Source: Albidovulum aestuarii (lineage in GTDB: Bacteria; Pseudomonadota; Alphaproteobacteria; Rhodobacterales; Rhodobacteraceae). From it: 64,000 bases of DNA. The first letter of the stretch is position 1; each line of letters begins with the position of its first letter. The translations under genes were made by a program, and so were the position numbers. The notes below the pieces were generated by a model that was not told the origin of the DNA, made no database searches, and saw only the letters and a list, made by a program, of their open reading frames with translations. Location: positions 1 through 64,000 of the forward strand of contig NZ_JASBQQ010000006.1 of the NCBI RefSeq assembly GCF_029961185.1. Reading direction: 5' to 3'. This document shows positions 1-8,554 of this stretch, piece by piece.

Positions 1-46
1 CCAGAGCCCCATCGCCTTCGAGCGAAAGGCCCGGGAAGTGAGCTAA
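1..46 (+). pseudogene. 3' tail of an IS3-family-like transposase (partial)
   Basis: Only the last 14 codons are inside the window, from base 2 to the TAA at 44-46. They read QSPIAFERKAREVS, which resembles the C-terminal end of IS3-family OrfB integrases (the SP-x-x-FE region after the DDE domain). The bases after the stop (roughly 47-90, with GGGCAAGTCCA) resemble the terminal region of such elements, but I could not define the inverted repeat or a target duplication. The upstream part lies outside the window, so it is unknown whether the element is intact. The call rests on a short match and is moderate at best. Confidence 0.45.
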
Positions 47-110
47 ACGCTCTCCACCAAAGCCGGGCAAGTCCACCTTTTGTGGCGTCAACCTTAGAAA
101 CTTAGCCCCG

Positions 111-599
111 ATGGGCGATCGGTGTAATTCGTCCTACAAGCTGGCGCTGGATATTTTGCACGATGGTGAGGGCAATAGGCTCGGTTGTCTTGATCCCTAT
201 GGTGACGTAGTAGCCGGTTTTTCTCTGGAAGATAGTGAAGTTCTGGGTGGTCCTGGAGGACAACAGATCTGGAGGGTGAATTTGATTCCAGACACACCGG
301 TCGTCGCAAATTGGGATCGAGTATTCCAGATTCTACTTCGTTTGAAGGAAAGTCTAAAGGCTGAGTTCAAGGACTGGCTGGTAGATATGGGAGAATTCCT
401 ACGACAGCTTGGCTACAACTTGGATAGCATCGAAGACCTGAAGGCAGGTTTGGTGCGATACCGAAGCGCATGCAGCTTAGAAGCCTTACCCAGCATTGGC
501 CGCTTGAAGGAAGGGGTTGCTTCTTTACTGCTGCGTGGCCTGGAAGAAGAGGCGCAACGTGAGCGCACACATAGTTTCTTGAGAGAGGCTCTCGCGTAG
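111..599 (+). CDS. Hypothetical protein, probable island gene
   Basis: A 162-residue protein that I do not recognise. It has no signal peptide or membrane segment; residues about 70-160 look helical and charged, with a Leu/Glu-rich C-terminus. The DNA has visibly lower GC and far more A/T-ending codons than the core genes from 870 onward, which points to horizontal acquisition. It lies between the transposase tail and the 3' end of tRNA-Thr, the usual position for cargo of an element integrated at a tRNA. The ATG at 111 has no strong ribosome binding site and the frame is open back to about 42, so the start is uncertain. Confidence 0.5.
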   Translation: MGDRCNSSYKLALDILHDGEGNRLGCLDPYGDVVAGFSLEDSEVLGGPGGQQIWRVNLIPDTPVVANWDRVFQILLRLKESLKAEFKDWLVDMGEFLRQLGYNLDSIEDLKAGLVRYRSACSLEALPSIGRLKEGVASLLLRGLEEEAQRERTHSFLREALA

Positions 600-615
600 G
601 TATTCTTGAGAAGGA

Positions 616-691
616 TGGTGCCGGTGAAGGGACTCGAACCCCCGACCCCATCATTACGAATGACGTGCTCTACCAGCTGAGCTACACCGGC
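616..691 (-). tRNA. tRNA-Thr (anticodon CGU)
   Basis: On the minus strand the sequence folds as a full cloverleaf. The acceptor stem is GCCGGTG with CACCGGC, followed by A and an encoded CCA end at 618-616. The D arm is GCTC-AGCTGGTAGA-GCAC. The anticodon stem CGTCA/TGATG closes a TTCGTAA loop, giving anticodon CGT, which reads ACG (Thr). The T arm carries GTTCGAGTC. The genes beyond its 3' side (lower coordinates) are low GC, so this tRNA is a likely integration site. Confidence 0.93.
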
Positions 692-785
692 ATCCTTCTC
701 TGTCACGGCCCTACTATGGCCCTACTAGTTACCGCGTGCCGCGCCTAACCAACTGGTCTCAAACGTAGTTTGCGAGCGGACCCGC

Positions 786-826
786 TAATTACGAATGACG
801 TGCTCTACCAGCTGAGCTACAGCGGC
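786..826 (-). pseudogene. Truncated tRNA-Thr copy (5' half only)
   Basis: On the minus strand the sequence starts with a GCCGCTG acceptor strand and then matches tRNA-Thr exactly from the T before its GTAGCTC through the anticodon loop (ending TTCGTAAT), after which similarity stops. There is no T arm or 3' acceptor strand, so it cannot make a working tRNA. It lies about 95 bp upstream of the intact tRNA-Thr. It may be a scar of an older integration or of a decayed tandem duplication. Confidence 0.8.
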
Positions 827-869
827 CTGGTGGCGGGCTGATAGCATCATCGGGCCCGGGTGTGTAGCC

Positions 870-2357
870 CTAATTTCGGGCTTTTTGACCGACCTCTTCA
901 TCGAGGATCAGGATGTCCTCCTCGGGCTCGGCATCCGATCCATCTGACGGTTCCCCGGTCAGTTCTGCGTTCCCGCCGGACGGTTTCCCGACGATCAGCG
1001 GAAGCATGTCTGCGCCGTTCGGCATCGGGGCTGACGCCTGTGCGGACTCGCGCCAGCTCAGCGTGTCAAAACCACCGCAATTGTCGCAGGTCGGGGTCCA
1101 GTCCGCATGAACGGCGTGGCACTTGTCGCAGATCCATTGCGGGCCCCTGCTTGCGGTAAGTGCCCGGGTCAGCCAGCCCCGCACCAGCGCGTCATCCTCG
1201 CCCTCGCCCCGCGCGATGGCCGCCATGATCGTCAGGCTGCGGGAGGTCGGATGGGTTTCGGCCAGATCGCCAAGCGCGCGGCGCGCGGCGGGGAAGTCTT
1301 CTGCCGCGATATTCAACTCAGCCCGCAGGAGACGGGATTCCTGGTGATCCGGGGTGGTAGAGAGGAGCGCCTCGAACCGCTTAAGGCGCTGGGCCGCGGT
1401 TTCATCCGGTGCGATCTCGGCGAAGGCCGCAGCAAGGTCCGGATGCGGTTGTGCCGACCATGCCTTTTTCAACACCCTGACAGCGTTCTTGGGCTTGCCG
1501 CCCTGTATGTAGCTGCGCGCGGCGAGGACTGCGGCCGGGATCAGGTCGGGTGAGAGGCGGTTCGCTTCGATCGCCGCCTCGCGGGCCTCGATTGTCGCCT
1601 CATCCGAGAAGACTTCCCGCGCCTCCTGCAGCGCCAGAACCGCGTCGCGGCGGCGATGCACATCGCGCGGCAAGAGACCCTGTTTCAACTTGGTCCCGAT
1701 GACCTGCCGGGCGCCCTTCCAGTCACCGGCCGATGCCTGAAGCTGCAACAGCGTGTCCTGAACGCCCTCGTGTTTGGGTTTCAGGGAAAACGCCTTTTGC
1801 GCAAGTTTCAGTGCGGTGTCGGTGTCGCCTTCGGACAGTTTTTGCATCATCAGGCCGCGCACGCCGACGAAACGGGTGCGGTCATCGGCCAGAAGGCGTT
1901 TGTAGACCTCACCCGCCTTCCGGCTGTCGCCCGCAAGTTCGGCCGCCTGCGCCATGATCAGATTGGTCAGTTCCGGTCGCTGCAGATACTTTTCGGCCTT
2001 GGTCGCTTGTGAGATGGCGACGCGGCCCTCGCCCGAAGCCAGCGCCATCAGCCCGTCGGCCAGCGCCTGAAAGCCCTTGCGTTCACGATTACGGTCGAGG
2101 TAGCGGCTGACCGCCGTCTCATCGCCGTTCAGAAAACGCAGCACGGCGACGAGGAGGCCAAGGACCTTCAGAAGCAGCCACATCGCGACGAGCAGCAGCA
2201 GAAACGCGACGATCGCCTGGACCGGGCCGAGCGTGAATTCCATGTTGCCAAACGACATGCGGATCCCGCTACCGGTTTCGGTCAGATGCCCGATCGCAAG
2301 CGTCAGCGCCGCGACTGCGGCGACGAAAAGTACGATCTTGATGAAAGACCAGATCAT
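870..2357 (-). CDS. hemY: HemY-type inner-membrane TPR protein
   Basis: A 495-residue protein of the enterobacterial HemY type, the TPR protein linked to tetrapyrrole genes, not protoporphyrinogen oxidase. Two membrane segments lie at about residues 3-23 and 43-72, followed by a long helical TPR region. Near the C-terminus two CxxC pairs (CDKC about 410, CDNC about 424) form a probable zinc ribbon, and the tail is acidic. Its biochemical role is not settled in any organism. It is the last gene of hemD-mitofilin-hemY, starting 8 bp after the preceding stop, an arrangement typical of Rhodobacterales, which supports a role at the membrane in heme or tetrapyrrole handling. Confidence 0.88.
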   Translation of the reverse strand: MIWSFIKIVLFVAAVAALTLAIGHLTETGSGIRMSFGNMEFTLGPVQAIVAFLLLLVAMWLLLKVLGLLVAVLRFLNGDETAVSRYLDRNRERKGFQALADGLMALASGEGRVAISQATKAEKYLQRPELTNLIMAQAAELAGDSRKAGEVYKRLLADDRTRFVGVRGLMMQKLSEGDTDTALKLAQKAFSLKPKHEGVQDTLLQLQASAGDWKGARQVIGTKLKQGLLPRDVHRRRDAVLALQEAREVFSDEATIEAREAAIEANRLSPDLIPAAVLAARSYIQGGKPKNAVRVLKKAWSAQPHPDLAAAFAEIAPDETAAQRLKRFEALLSTTPDHQESRLLRAELNIAAEDFPAARRALGDLAETHPTSRSLTIMAAIARGEGEDDALVRGWLTRALTASRGPQWICDKCHAVHADWTPTCDNCGGFDTLSWRESAQASAPMPNGADMLPLIVGKPSGGNAELTGEPSDGSDAEPEEDILILDEEVGQKARN

Positions 2358-2364
2358 GTCGCCC

Positions 2365-3756
2365 TCACTTCATTTCACTCGCAAGTGCAGCCACCGCATC
2401 GACAGCAGCCATCCGACGCTCCACCAGAGCCAGCCATTCCGCCATATGCGTCTGACCTGCCTCCGGCAACATTCCGACCTCACTGACCGCTGTGGCAAGG
2501 TCACCTGCGCCAAGGGCCGCCTCTGCACGGGATAGCACGGCGTCGGGATCGTCTCCTGCGCGTGGGCTGAGGGATCGCGCACCGGACTGGCTGCGCAGGA
2601 ACGCTGTGATGCGCTCCATCGTACCGCCCCCCGCCGTTTCTTTCAGCGACGCCGAAAGCGCAGCCCGCGCTGCCGATGGATAGCCGTCGCGCAGCGCCGC
2701 CAGACTTGGCACGCCCTGGGCCTGATCAACAAGCACCTGTGGCGGCGCGACACCTGCTGCCTTCAGATCGGCCAGACCCTCTTCCAGCGATTTTCCGCTG
2801 TCGAGTGCAGCCTGCAAACGTCCGATGGCGGCTCTTGCCTGGGCAAGGCGGGCTGCATCGGCGGCTTCCGCGTGAAGTCGCGCCGTTTCCTCTTCAGCCG
2901 CTTCGATACGTTCAGTGGCCGAGCTGGCCGCGGCCGCGATTTGTTCCTGAGCAGCAGTTGTATCGGCCTTTTGCGCCGCGATTTCGGCGCGAAGAGCCTC
3001 CATCTCGCGCCCGAATGCTTCGAGAGCCGACGCCGACGCCGCACCGCCTTCAACGGGACGTTTCTCAATCTCCGCAAGGCGGTCATCGACGGCTGCAAGG
3101 CGCTGTGATTCGGTGTCGAGCCGGGCCGCCATGGCGTCCAGTATCCCACGAAGGGCTTGCAGGTCCTGCCCGGTCTGCTCTGCAAAGGCGGCCTGTGCAT
3201 CTACTGCGGTCTGAACGGCCGGATCTGACCGGATGGCCGCAATCTCGGCGCTCAGCGCAGCGATACGATCGGTCTGAACCCTCGCGTCGGCCGCGATCGC
3301 GGCCAGTTGCTCGGCGGTAGTGTCCGCTGGCGCCCAGTAGCGCTGCAGAACGAAAGCCGACCCCGCCGCGCCAAGCCCGGCGGCTACAACACCGCCGAGC
3401 ACCATTGCCCCGAAACTGCTGCGCGTCGCCGGTGCTGCGGCTTCCGAAATGGCCGGTGCGACGATTTCGGGCGCAGGGTCAAAAGGTTCCGAGCTGGATT
3501 CAGGACTGGTTTCGATCACATCTGGGCGGGCAACGTCCTCCTCGGTGGTGAGATCGGCGTCCGGGCCAACCTCCTCATCAGAGGGTGCCTCGTTCTCGAT
3601 GACGGTTGCGGAGCTGTCCGGCGCTTCACCCTCTGCGTCTGAAACAGGTGGTTCGGTGGGCGTCTCTGCCCCCGTGTTCACGGCAGTTCCTTCGACCGCA
3701 TCACCTTTTTCGGTATCCGTGGCCGAGTCGGATGTTTTCTTTCTTGAACGTGCCAC
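2365..3756 (-). CDS. Mitofilin-family (MICOS-like) membrane protein
   Basis: The N-terminal third is disordered and acidic (runs of Glu, Asp, Pro, Thr). One membrane segment follows (GAMVLGGVVAAGLGAAG region), then a long coiled coil rich in Ala, Glu and Gln, and a helical C-terminal domain like alphaproteobacterial mitofilin homologues (COG4223), which shape cytoplasmic membrane invaginations. I place the start at the GTG at 3756 because AAGGA lies 6-7 bases before it; an upstream TTG at 3774 is possible. It sits between hemD and hemY in one transcription unit, a linkage conserved in the group. Confidence 0.85.
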   Translation of the reverse strand: MARSRKKTSDSATDTEKGDAVEGTAVNTGAETPTEPPVSDAEGEAPDSSATVIENEAPSDEEVGPDADLTTEEDVARPDVIETSPESSSEPFDPAPEIVAPAISEAAAPATRSSFGAMVLGGVVAAGLGAAGSAFVLQRYWAPADTTAEQLAAIAADARVQTDRIAALSAEIAAIRSDPAVQTAVDAQAAFAEQTGQDLQALRGILDAMAARLDTESQRLAAVDDRLAEIEKRPVEGGAASASALEAFGREMEALRAEIAAQKADTTAAQEQIAAAASSATERIEAAEEETARLHAEAADAARLAQARAAIGRLQAALDSGKSLEEGLADLKAAGVAPPQVLVDQAQGVPSLAALRDGYPSAARAALSASLKETAGGGTMERITAFLRSQSGARSLSPRAGDDPDAVLSRAEAALGAGDLATAVSEVGMLPEAGQTHMAEWLALVERRMAAVDAVAALASEMK

Positions 3757-3838
3757 GGAGTATTCCTTTTTCAATTCAAAGCGATGGAGGATTGGCAGCA
3801 GCCCCGTAGACTTAGCTTAGACGCCGGGGCCCGTGCTC

Positions 3839-4585
3839 TCAAGCTATGTTCGGTGCGTCAATAAGCGCGGCGAGTGTGTCGAGCATTGAAGATCCGTCCG
3901 GATGGGCGGCGATCTGGACGACCTCAGGGTTCAAAGCCGCCACGGCCTTGGCCACTGCCTCGCTCATTGCGGCGATACGGAGGTGGGCGGCACAACCGCC
4001 AAAGCGTTCCGCGGCGATCAGCGTTGAACGCGGTGAAAAGAGCGGCAGAAGAACCGGCGCTGGGGACGCAAGAAGTGTTACGGCCTGTGGCGTAGGGGTC
4101 AGGGTAAGTTGTTCGTATATGACAAGTGAAACAGTCTCAATTCCAGCTGAATTCAGCTCGGCTGCAACATCCCGGGCAACATGAACTCCGCGTGCAAACA
4201 GATATCGCTTTCCGCCATTTGCGGCCTTGATCGCGTTCACCAGCCCGGCCGCATCGCCGGTGCCAATCTGCACCGAAAAACCGGCGGACCGCGCAGCCTC
4301 TGCCGTTCGGCTGCCGACGCACCATGCGATTGCATTGCGCCTGTGGGTCAGTCCGGCATAGGCGGTCACCGCGTTCTGCGAGGTGAAGATGATACCATCG
4401 GTTTCGGGCGGTATGGGGCCAGGATCGCGCGTGCGGATATCCGTCAGTGGCGACACTACAACGGGCCAATCCGCCCCGAACCGGTCCCGGAACGCCTGCG
4501 CGAAGTGGCGCGACTGCTCCTCTGGCCGGGTCAGCAGAAGGGTCGGGCGGGTCTGGTCCAAAATCCCCCCGGGATTGTGCGGCAT
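3839..4585 (-). CDS. hemD: Uroporphyrinogen-III synthase
   Basis: A 248-residue HemD-type protein that cyclises hydroxymethylbilane to uroporphyrinogen III, the branch point to heme and to B12. Supporting features are the N-terminal LLLTRPEEQ motif, the IIFTSQNAV region, the VGSRTAEAA motif at the start of the second domain and the LLPLFSPRS motif near the C-terminus. Sequence identity across the family is low, so the call rests on these motifs and on context. The frame is open far upstream, but that part lies antisense to tsaD, so the ATG at 4585 is the plausible start, diverging from tsaD at 4634. Its product feeds cobA elsewhere in the window. Confidence 0.88.
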   Translation of the reverse strand: MPHNPGGILDQTRPTLLLTRPEEQSRHFAQAFRDRFGADWPVVVSPLTDIRTRDPGPIPPETDGIIFTSQNAVTAYAGLTHRRNAIAWCVGSRTAEAARSAGFSVQIGTGDAAGLVNAIKAANGGKRYLFARGVHVARDVAAELNSAGIETVSLVIYEQLTLTPTPQAVTLLASPAPVLLPLFSPRSTLIAAERFGGCAAHLRIAAMSEAVAKAVAALNPEVVQIAAHPDGSSMLDTLAALIDAPNIA

Positions 4586-4633
4586 CTTTCCCGGTGTTAC
4601 CTGCCCATGGAGCCTCACGCAACCGGCAGAGCC

Positions 4634-5728
4634 ATGAACGAGACGATAACAGTGCTGGGCCTTGAGAGCAGCTGCGACGATACGGCAGCGGCGGTTGTCC
4701 GGCTGGCGGATGGGCAGGGGCAGATCCTGTCGTCGGTCGTCTATGGTCAGACGGCTTTGCACGCCGCGTTCGGTGGAGTCGTGCCCGAGATCGCCGCTCG
4801 CGCCCATGCTGAAAAGATCGACCTCTGTGTGGAAGAAGCGCTGGCAGCGGCCGGATTGGCTCTGTCGGCAATGGATGCCATCGCAGTGACTGCGGGGCCG
4901 GGTCTGATCGGCGGGGTTTTGTCGGGCGTCATGTGCGCCAAGGGGCTCGCCGCCGGAACCGGGCTGCCTCTGATCGGGGTCAATCATCTGGCCGGGCACG
5001 CGCTGACGCCGCGGCTGACCGATAGTCTGGCCTTTCCCTATCTGATGCTGCTGGTCTCCGGCGGGCATTGCCAGTTCCTGATCGCGCATGGCCCCGACAG
5101 CTTCACCCGCCTTGGCGGCACGATCGACGACGCGCCGGGCGAGGCGTTTGACAAGACCGCCAAGCTGCTCGGCCTGCCGCAGCCGGGAGGACCCGAGGTG
5201 GAACGCGCTGCGCAGGGTGGCGATCCCACGCGGTTTGCCTTTCCACGCCCGCTGCTTGATCGGACGGGCTGCGACATGTCCTTTTCCGGCCTCAAGACCG
5301 CGCTTTTGCGGACGCGGGATGCTGTGATGGCCGAAAGGGGCGGGTTGACGGTGCCGGACCGCGCTGATCTTTGCGCCGGTTTTCAGGCTGCGGTCGCCGA
5401 CGTGCTGGCCGAAAAATCGCGCCGGGCCATCGCCGAGTACCTGACATTGGACCCCGCTGAACCGGTGCTGGCCGTCTCTGGCGGCGTGGCGGCAAATGCG
5501 GATATTCGGGCCGGATTAGAGACTGTTTGCGCCGCGGCCGGCCTGAAATTCGTCGCTCCGCCTCTGGCACTTTGCACCGACAACGCGGCGATGATCGCCT
5601 GGGCGGGGATCGAGCGGTTCCGGCTGGGTCTTTTCGACGGGATGGACCTTGCCGCCCGGCCGCGCTGGCCACTTGATACGTCACAACCGGCGTTGCTCGG
5701 TTCGGGCAAGAAGGGGGCCAAGGCATGA
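4634..5728 (+). CDS. tsaD: tRNA N6-threonylcarbamoyladenosine (t6A) transferase TsaD
   Basis: A 364-residue member of the Kae1/TsaD/YgjD family. With TsaB and TsaE it transfers the threonylcarbamoyl group to A37 of tRNAs that read ANN codons. Visible motifs are GLESSCDDT at the N-terminus, the metal-binding HLAGH, LVSGGH, the FSGLKTALL segment and VSGGVAAN near the C-terminus. The length is normal. The start at 4634 gives the canonical [14 protein letters not shown]-terminus; the open frame upstream is antisense to hemD. It overlaps gpsA by 4 bp (ATGA), implying translational coupling. Confidence 0.96.
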   Translation: MNETITVLGLESSCDDTAAAVVRLADGQGQILSSVVYGQTALHAAFGGVVPEIAARAHAEKIDLCVEEALAAAGLALSAMDAIAVTAGPGLIGGVLSGVMCAKGLAAGTGLPLIGVNHLAGHALTPRLTDSLAFPYLMLLVSGGHCQFLIAHGPDSFTRLGGTIDDAPGEAFDKTAKLLGLPQPGGPEVERAAQGGDPTRFAFPRPLLDRTGCDMSFSGLKTALLRTRDAVMAERGGLTVPDRADLCAGFQAAVADVLAEKSRRAIAEYLTLDPAEPVLAVSGGVAANADIRAGLETVCAAAGLKFVAPPLALCTDNAAMIAWAGIERFRLGLFDGMDLAARPRWPLDTSQPALLGSGKKGAKA

Positions 5729-6690
5729 AGATCGGGGTTCTGGGGGCGGGAGCCTTTGGCACGGCGCTGGCGGTTGCATTGGCGCGCGAGGGGCGGGAGG
5801 TCGGGCTCTGGGCGCGCGACCGGGATCAGGCGGCCCGGCTTCAGACCGAACGCCGGAATGAACGGCGTTTGCCGGGTGTCGATTTGCCCGAAACAGTGTC
5901 TGTTTCTGCGGAAATCGCGTCCGTCTCGCAGGCTGAATCCCTGCTTCTGGCGGTGCCGATGCAGCAGATGGCGGGGCTTCTGATCCAGCACAGGGCTGCA
6001 TTGGACGGGCGCGCGTTGATCGGCTGCGCCAAGGGGATTGACCTTGCCTCGGGCAGGGGGCCAACGCAGATCATCGGCGAAGCCTGCCCGAATGCGATGC
6101 CAGCAATCCTCACCGGGCCTAGTTTCGCCGCCGATATCGCACGGGGCTTGCCGACCGCGCTGACCCTTGCCTGCGGTGACGATGCGCGGGGGGCAGAACT
6201 GCAGGGGGCACTGTCCACTCCGGTGCTCAGGCTTTACCGCACCTCCGACACGGTCGGAGCGGAGCTTGGCGGGGCGCTGAAGAACGTGGTCGCCATTGCG
6301 GCGGGCGTCGTCATGGGGGCGGGGCTCGGCGACAGCGCACGCGCCGCGTTGATGACCCGCGGCTTCGCCGAGATGAACCGTCTGGCGCTGGCGCTTGGCG
6401 CGCGGGCAGACACGCTATCCGGCCTCTCGGGATTCGGCGACCTCGTACTTACCTGCACCTCTACCCAGTCCCGCAACTTCCGCTTCGGCCATGCGCTCGG
6501 CAAGGGAGAGGCGTTCGATCCCTCGACCACCGTGGAAGGTGCTGCGACAGCAAAAGCAGTGTCTGTTCTGGCGGAAAAGCGTGGAATTGACATGCCCATC
6601 GCGAATATGGTCGGTGCCCTTGTCGATCGGAAAATCACTGTGGCCGAAGCCGTCAGTGCGCTTCTGTCCCGCCCGCTCAGAAAGGAATGA
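5725..6690 (+). CDS. gpsA: NAD(P)-dependent glycerol-3-phosphate dehydrogenase
   Basis: A 321-residue enzyme that reduces dihydroxyacetone phosphate to sn-glycerol 3-phosphate for phospholipid synthesis. The N-terminal Rossmann motif is [21 protein letters not shown] and the catalytic-Lys segment [13 protein letters not shown] are present, as is the [14 protein letters not shown] substrate-binding region. The start overlaps the tsaD stop and the stop overlaps the next start, so it belongs to tsaD-gpsA-YciI-EVE. The coding strand carries two copies of a CAGTGTCTGT motif that recurs in this window (see findings). Confidence 0.96.
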   Translation: MKIGVLGAGAFGTALAVALAREGREVGLWARDRDQAARLQTERRNERRLPGVDLPETVSVSAEIASVSQAESLLLAVPMQQMAGLLIQHRAALDGRALIGCAKGIDLASGRGPTQIIGEACPNAMPAILTGPSFAADIARGLPTALTLACGDDARGAELQGALSTPVLRLYRTSDTVGAELGGALKNVVAIAAGVVMGAGLGDSARAALMTRGFAEMNRLALALGARADTLSGLSGFGDLVLTCTSTQSRNFRFGHALGKGEAFDPSTTVEGAATAKAVSVLAEKRGIDMPIANMVGALVDRKITVAEAVSALLSRPLRKE

Positions 6691-6962
6691 ACATGCTCTA
6701 CGCCGTCATCTGCCGCGACAAGCCCGGCCACCTTCAGACCCGTCTCGATACCCGCGACGCGCATCTGGCCTATATCAAGGAAACCGGAATTGTCGCGATG
6801 GCCGGGCCCTTCATCGAAAACGGCGCGATGTGCGGGTCGCTGATCGTGCTGGAGACCGACGACCTTGCGGCGGCCGAGGCCTGGGCGGCGGGCGACCCCT
6901 ATAAGGCAGCGGGGCTCTTTGAAAGCGTTACTGTGACCGAATGGAAGAAGGTGATCGGCTGA
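6687..6962 (+). CDS. YciI family protein
   Basis: A 91-residue YciI-like protein with the ferredoxin-like fold family pattern: a short first strand (LYAVICRDKPG), RLDTRDAHLAYI, then GPFIENGAMCGSLIVLE and a DPYKAAGLF motif near the C-terminus, where family members keep the DPF/DPY signature. The exact reaction of YciI proteins is mostly unknown; some relate to chlorinated muconolactone handling. It overlaps gpsA by 4 bp and its stop overlaps the start of the EVE gene. Confidence 0.85.
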   Translation: MNMLYAVICRDKPGHLQTRLDTRDAHLAYIKETGIVAMAGPFIENGAMCGSLIVLETDDLAAAEAWAAGDPYKAAGLFESVTVTEWKKVIG

Positions 6963-7375
6963 TGTCTTACTGGCTTTTTAAATCCGAACCCGACACCTGG
7001 AGCTGGGACCAGCAGGTCGCGAAAGGGGACGGAGGCGAAGAATGGAATGGCGTCAGGAACTATCAGGCTCGCAACAACATGCGGGCGATGAAGATCGGCG
7101 ACAGGGGGTTTTTCTACCACTCCAACATCGGCAAAGCCGTCGTGGGTGTGGTTGAGGTCTGTGCGCTCAGCCATCCGGACTCGACCACCGACGATCCGCG
7201 CTGGGACTGCGTGGACATCAAGGCCGTGGAGCCCCTGAATCGTCCTGTCACGCTGGACGAGATCAAGGCCGATCCCCGTCTGGCCGAAATGGTGCTGGTG
7301 AAAAATTCGCGCCTGTCGGTTCAGCCGGTGACAGAGGCAGAATGGAAGCTGATCCGGGAGCTTGGCGGACTGTAG
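6962..7375 (+). CDS. EVE domain protein
   Basis: A 137-residue protein that is one EVE domain (PUA-like fold, related to YTH). The motifs are YWLFKSEPDTWSWDQQ, WNGVRNYQARNNMR, GDRGFFYHSN and PAV/VVGVVEV. EVE domains read modified bases in DNA or RNA. The start at 6962 overlaps the YciI stop (TGATG), giving the standard MSYWLFKSEP N-terminus. It is the last gene of the tsaD operon; grouping with a tRNA modification enzyme suggests a nucleic-acid role, but that is inference. Confidence 0.93.
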   Translation: MSYWLFKSEPDTWSWDQQVAKGDGGEEWNGVRNYQARNNMRAMKIGDRGFFYHSNIGKAVVGVVEVCALSHPDSTTDDPRWDCVDIKAVEPLNRPVTLDEIKADPRLAEMVLVKNSRLSVQPVTEAEWKLIRELGGL

Positions 7376-7434
7376 ACCGAATTGAAAATCAGCGGCATGA
7401 TCATCTTACGTTGCGATCTTCAAAGGGGAACGCC

Positions 7435-7827
7435 ATGGAACTCATCAGTGTGATCGTGGCCGGCGCTGCAGCTTATGCGTTCGGAGCTTTCTGGTACATG
7501 AAATGGGCGAAGCAGTGGATCGCCGCCTCGGGAATCGCCGTGGATCCTGATGGCAAACCTGCCAACAAAAGCGCGGCACCGTTCATTATCGCCGGGATCG
7601 CGATGCTGATCGTTGCCGGCATGATGCGGCATGTCTTCGGTATGGCGGGGATCGAGACGATCGGCGCCGGGCTGGTCGGCGGGTTCGGCTTTGGCGCATT
7701 CATCGCCCTGCCGTGGATCGTCACCAATTACGCCTATTCCGACCGACCGAAGACTCTGACCTATATCGACGGCGGCTATGCCGTCTTCGGCTGCACAATC
7801 ATCGGTACGGTTTTGTCATTTTTCTGA
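7435..7827 (+). CDS. DUF1761 family membrane protein
   Basis: A 130-residue protein with about four hydrophobic segments (AAAYAFGAFWYMKWAKQW; IIAGIAMLIVAGMM; LVGGFGFGAFIALPWIV; the final VFGCTIIGTVLSFF). The pattern matches DUF1761, a small integral membrane family of unknown function. AAAGGGGAA lies 6 bases before the ATG at 7435. It follows the EVE gene by 59 bp on the same strand and is followed directly by a strong hairpin at 7833-7866. Confidence 0.85.
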   Translation: MELISVIVAGAAAYAFGAFWYMKWAKQWIAASGIAVDPDGKPANKSAAPFIIAGIAMLIVAGMMRHVFGMAGIETIGAGLVGGFGFGAFIALPWIVTNYAYSDRPKTLTYIDGGYAVFGCTIIGTVLSFF

Positions 7828-7832
7828 AAATA

Positions 7833-7866
7833 CAAAGGGTCCCGGCCACCCAACCGGGACCCTTTG
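7833..7866 (+). terminator. Hairpin terminator after the DUF1761 gene
   Basis: A perfect 13-bp stem (caaagggtcccgg at 7833-7845 with ccgggaccctttg at 7854-7866) closes an 8-base loop, 5 bp after the stop codon. No T-tract follows, so termination may be weak or the element may mainly protect the 3' end. Confidence 0.65.
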
Positions 7867-8012
7867 CCACCCCACGTGCTCCCTTCGCACCACGCGTGAA
7901 ACTGAAAAGGTCTCGGCCATACTGGCCTTGTTGAGATCAAGCTAGCCCTCGCGCCGGATTCGCGCAAGAAAAGCTTCCCAACAATTCCATTCAAAATCAG
8001 CACGTTATAGAA

Positions 8013-8036
8013 ACGGGCCGTTAACATCCAGCCCGT
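8013..8036 (-). terminator. Probable terminator of the DUF2853 gene
   Basis: On the minus strand an ACGGGC/GCCCGT stem around a 12-base loop is followed by TTTCTATAA, just after the DUF2853 stop codon. The stem is short but the position and the T-rich tail fit a rho-independent terminator. Confidence 0.5.
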
Positions 8037-8043
8037 CGACGCG

Positions 8044-8385
8044 TCATACGTAGACCGATTCCTTGCCGAAATGCTTCACCAGCATGTAGTAGACGACGGC
8101 GCGATACTTGTTGCGCTCGGACCGGCCGTAGGTGTCGATCACCGAGTTGATCGCCGCCATGAGCTGCGGACCGTCCTTAAGGCCCAGCTTCTTGATCAGG
8201 AAATTGTTCTTCACCGTCTCAAGTTCGCTGTCCTGACCGGCCGCCACAGTCGAGGCGTCGGCATCGTAGATCGACGGGCCGCAGCCGATCGTCACCTTCG
8301 TCAAAAGCGCCATGTCCGGCGTCATGCCGCATTTGCTCTTCAGGTCGTCCGCGTATTTCGCGATCAGTTCGTCTCTTTTGCCCAC
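8044..8385 (-). CDS. DUF2853 family protein
   Basis: A 113-residue small protein of DUF2853, a helical family of unknown function common in Alphaproteobacteria. Recognisable segments are KRDELIAKYADDLK, TKVTIGCGPSIY, ETVKNNFLIKKLGL and KYRAVVYYMLVKHFG. I choose the GTG at 8385 because GGAGGGA lies 5 bases before it and it gives the family-like N-terminus xGKRDEL; an upstream GTG at 8403 adds six residues. It lies downstream of ahcY beyond a terminator, so it is probably transcribed on its own. Confidence 0.85.
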   Translation of the reverse strand: MGKRDELIAKYADDLKSKCGMTPDMALLTKVTIGCGPSIYDADASTVAAGQDSELETVKNNFLIKKLGLKDGPQLMAAINSVIDTYGRSERNKYRAVVYYMLVKHFGKESVYV

Positions 8386-8468
8386 AGGTCCCTCCACTGT
8401 CACAATTTGGGTCTCAAAATGCAGGCCGCCCCCAGGACGGTCCCGAACGGGGCGAAGTAAACGACGAA

Positions 8469-8504
8469 ACGCCCCGCCGGGTAAAGGAAAACCCGGCGGG
8501 GCGT
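8469..8504 (-). terminator. Terminator between ahcY and the DUF2853 gene
   Basis: A perfect 14-bp GC-rich stem (8469-8482 with 8491-8504) closes the 8-base loop aaaggaaa. It lies about 50 bp after the ahcY stop codon. There is no long T-run, but stem strength and position fit transcription termination of ahcY. Confidence 0.65.
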
Positions 8505-8554
8505 CAGTATCGAGGGGAATTTCCGCCGAAAGCTCCCCCGGAGGGGAAGCGAAT

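Noticed and set aside
94-706. Minus-strand open frames over the orphan ORF and tRNA-Thr.
   Set aside because: They run through the tRNA gene or are antisense to the better plus-strand ORF, and look like no known family.
4181-4633. An N-terminal extension of tsaD and, on the other strand, of hemD.
   Set aside because: Both extensions overlap the neighbouring gene antisense; TsaD and HemD families start at 4634 and 4585 respectively.
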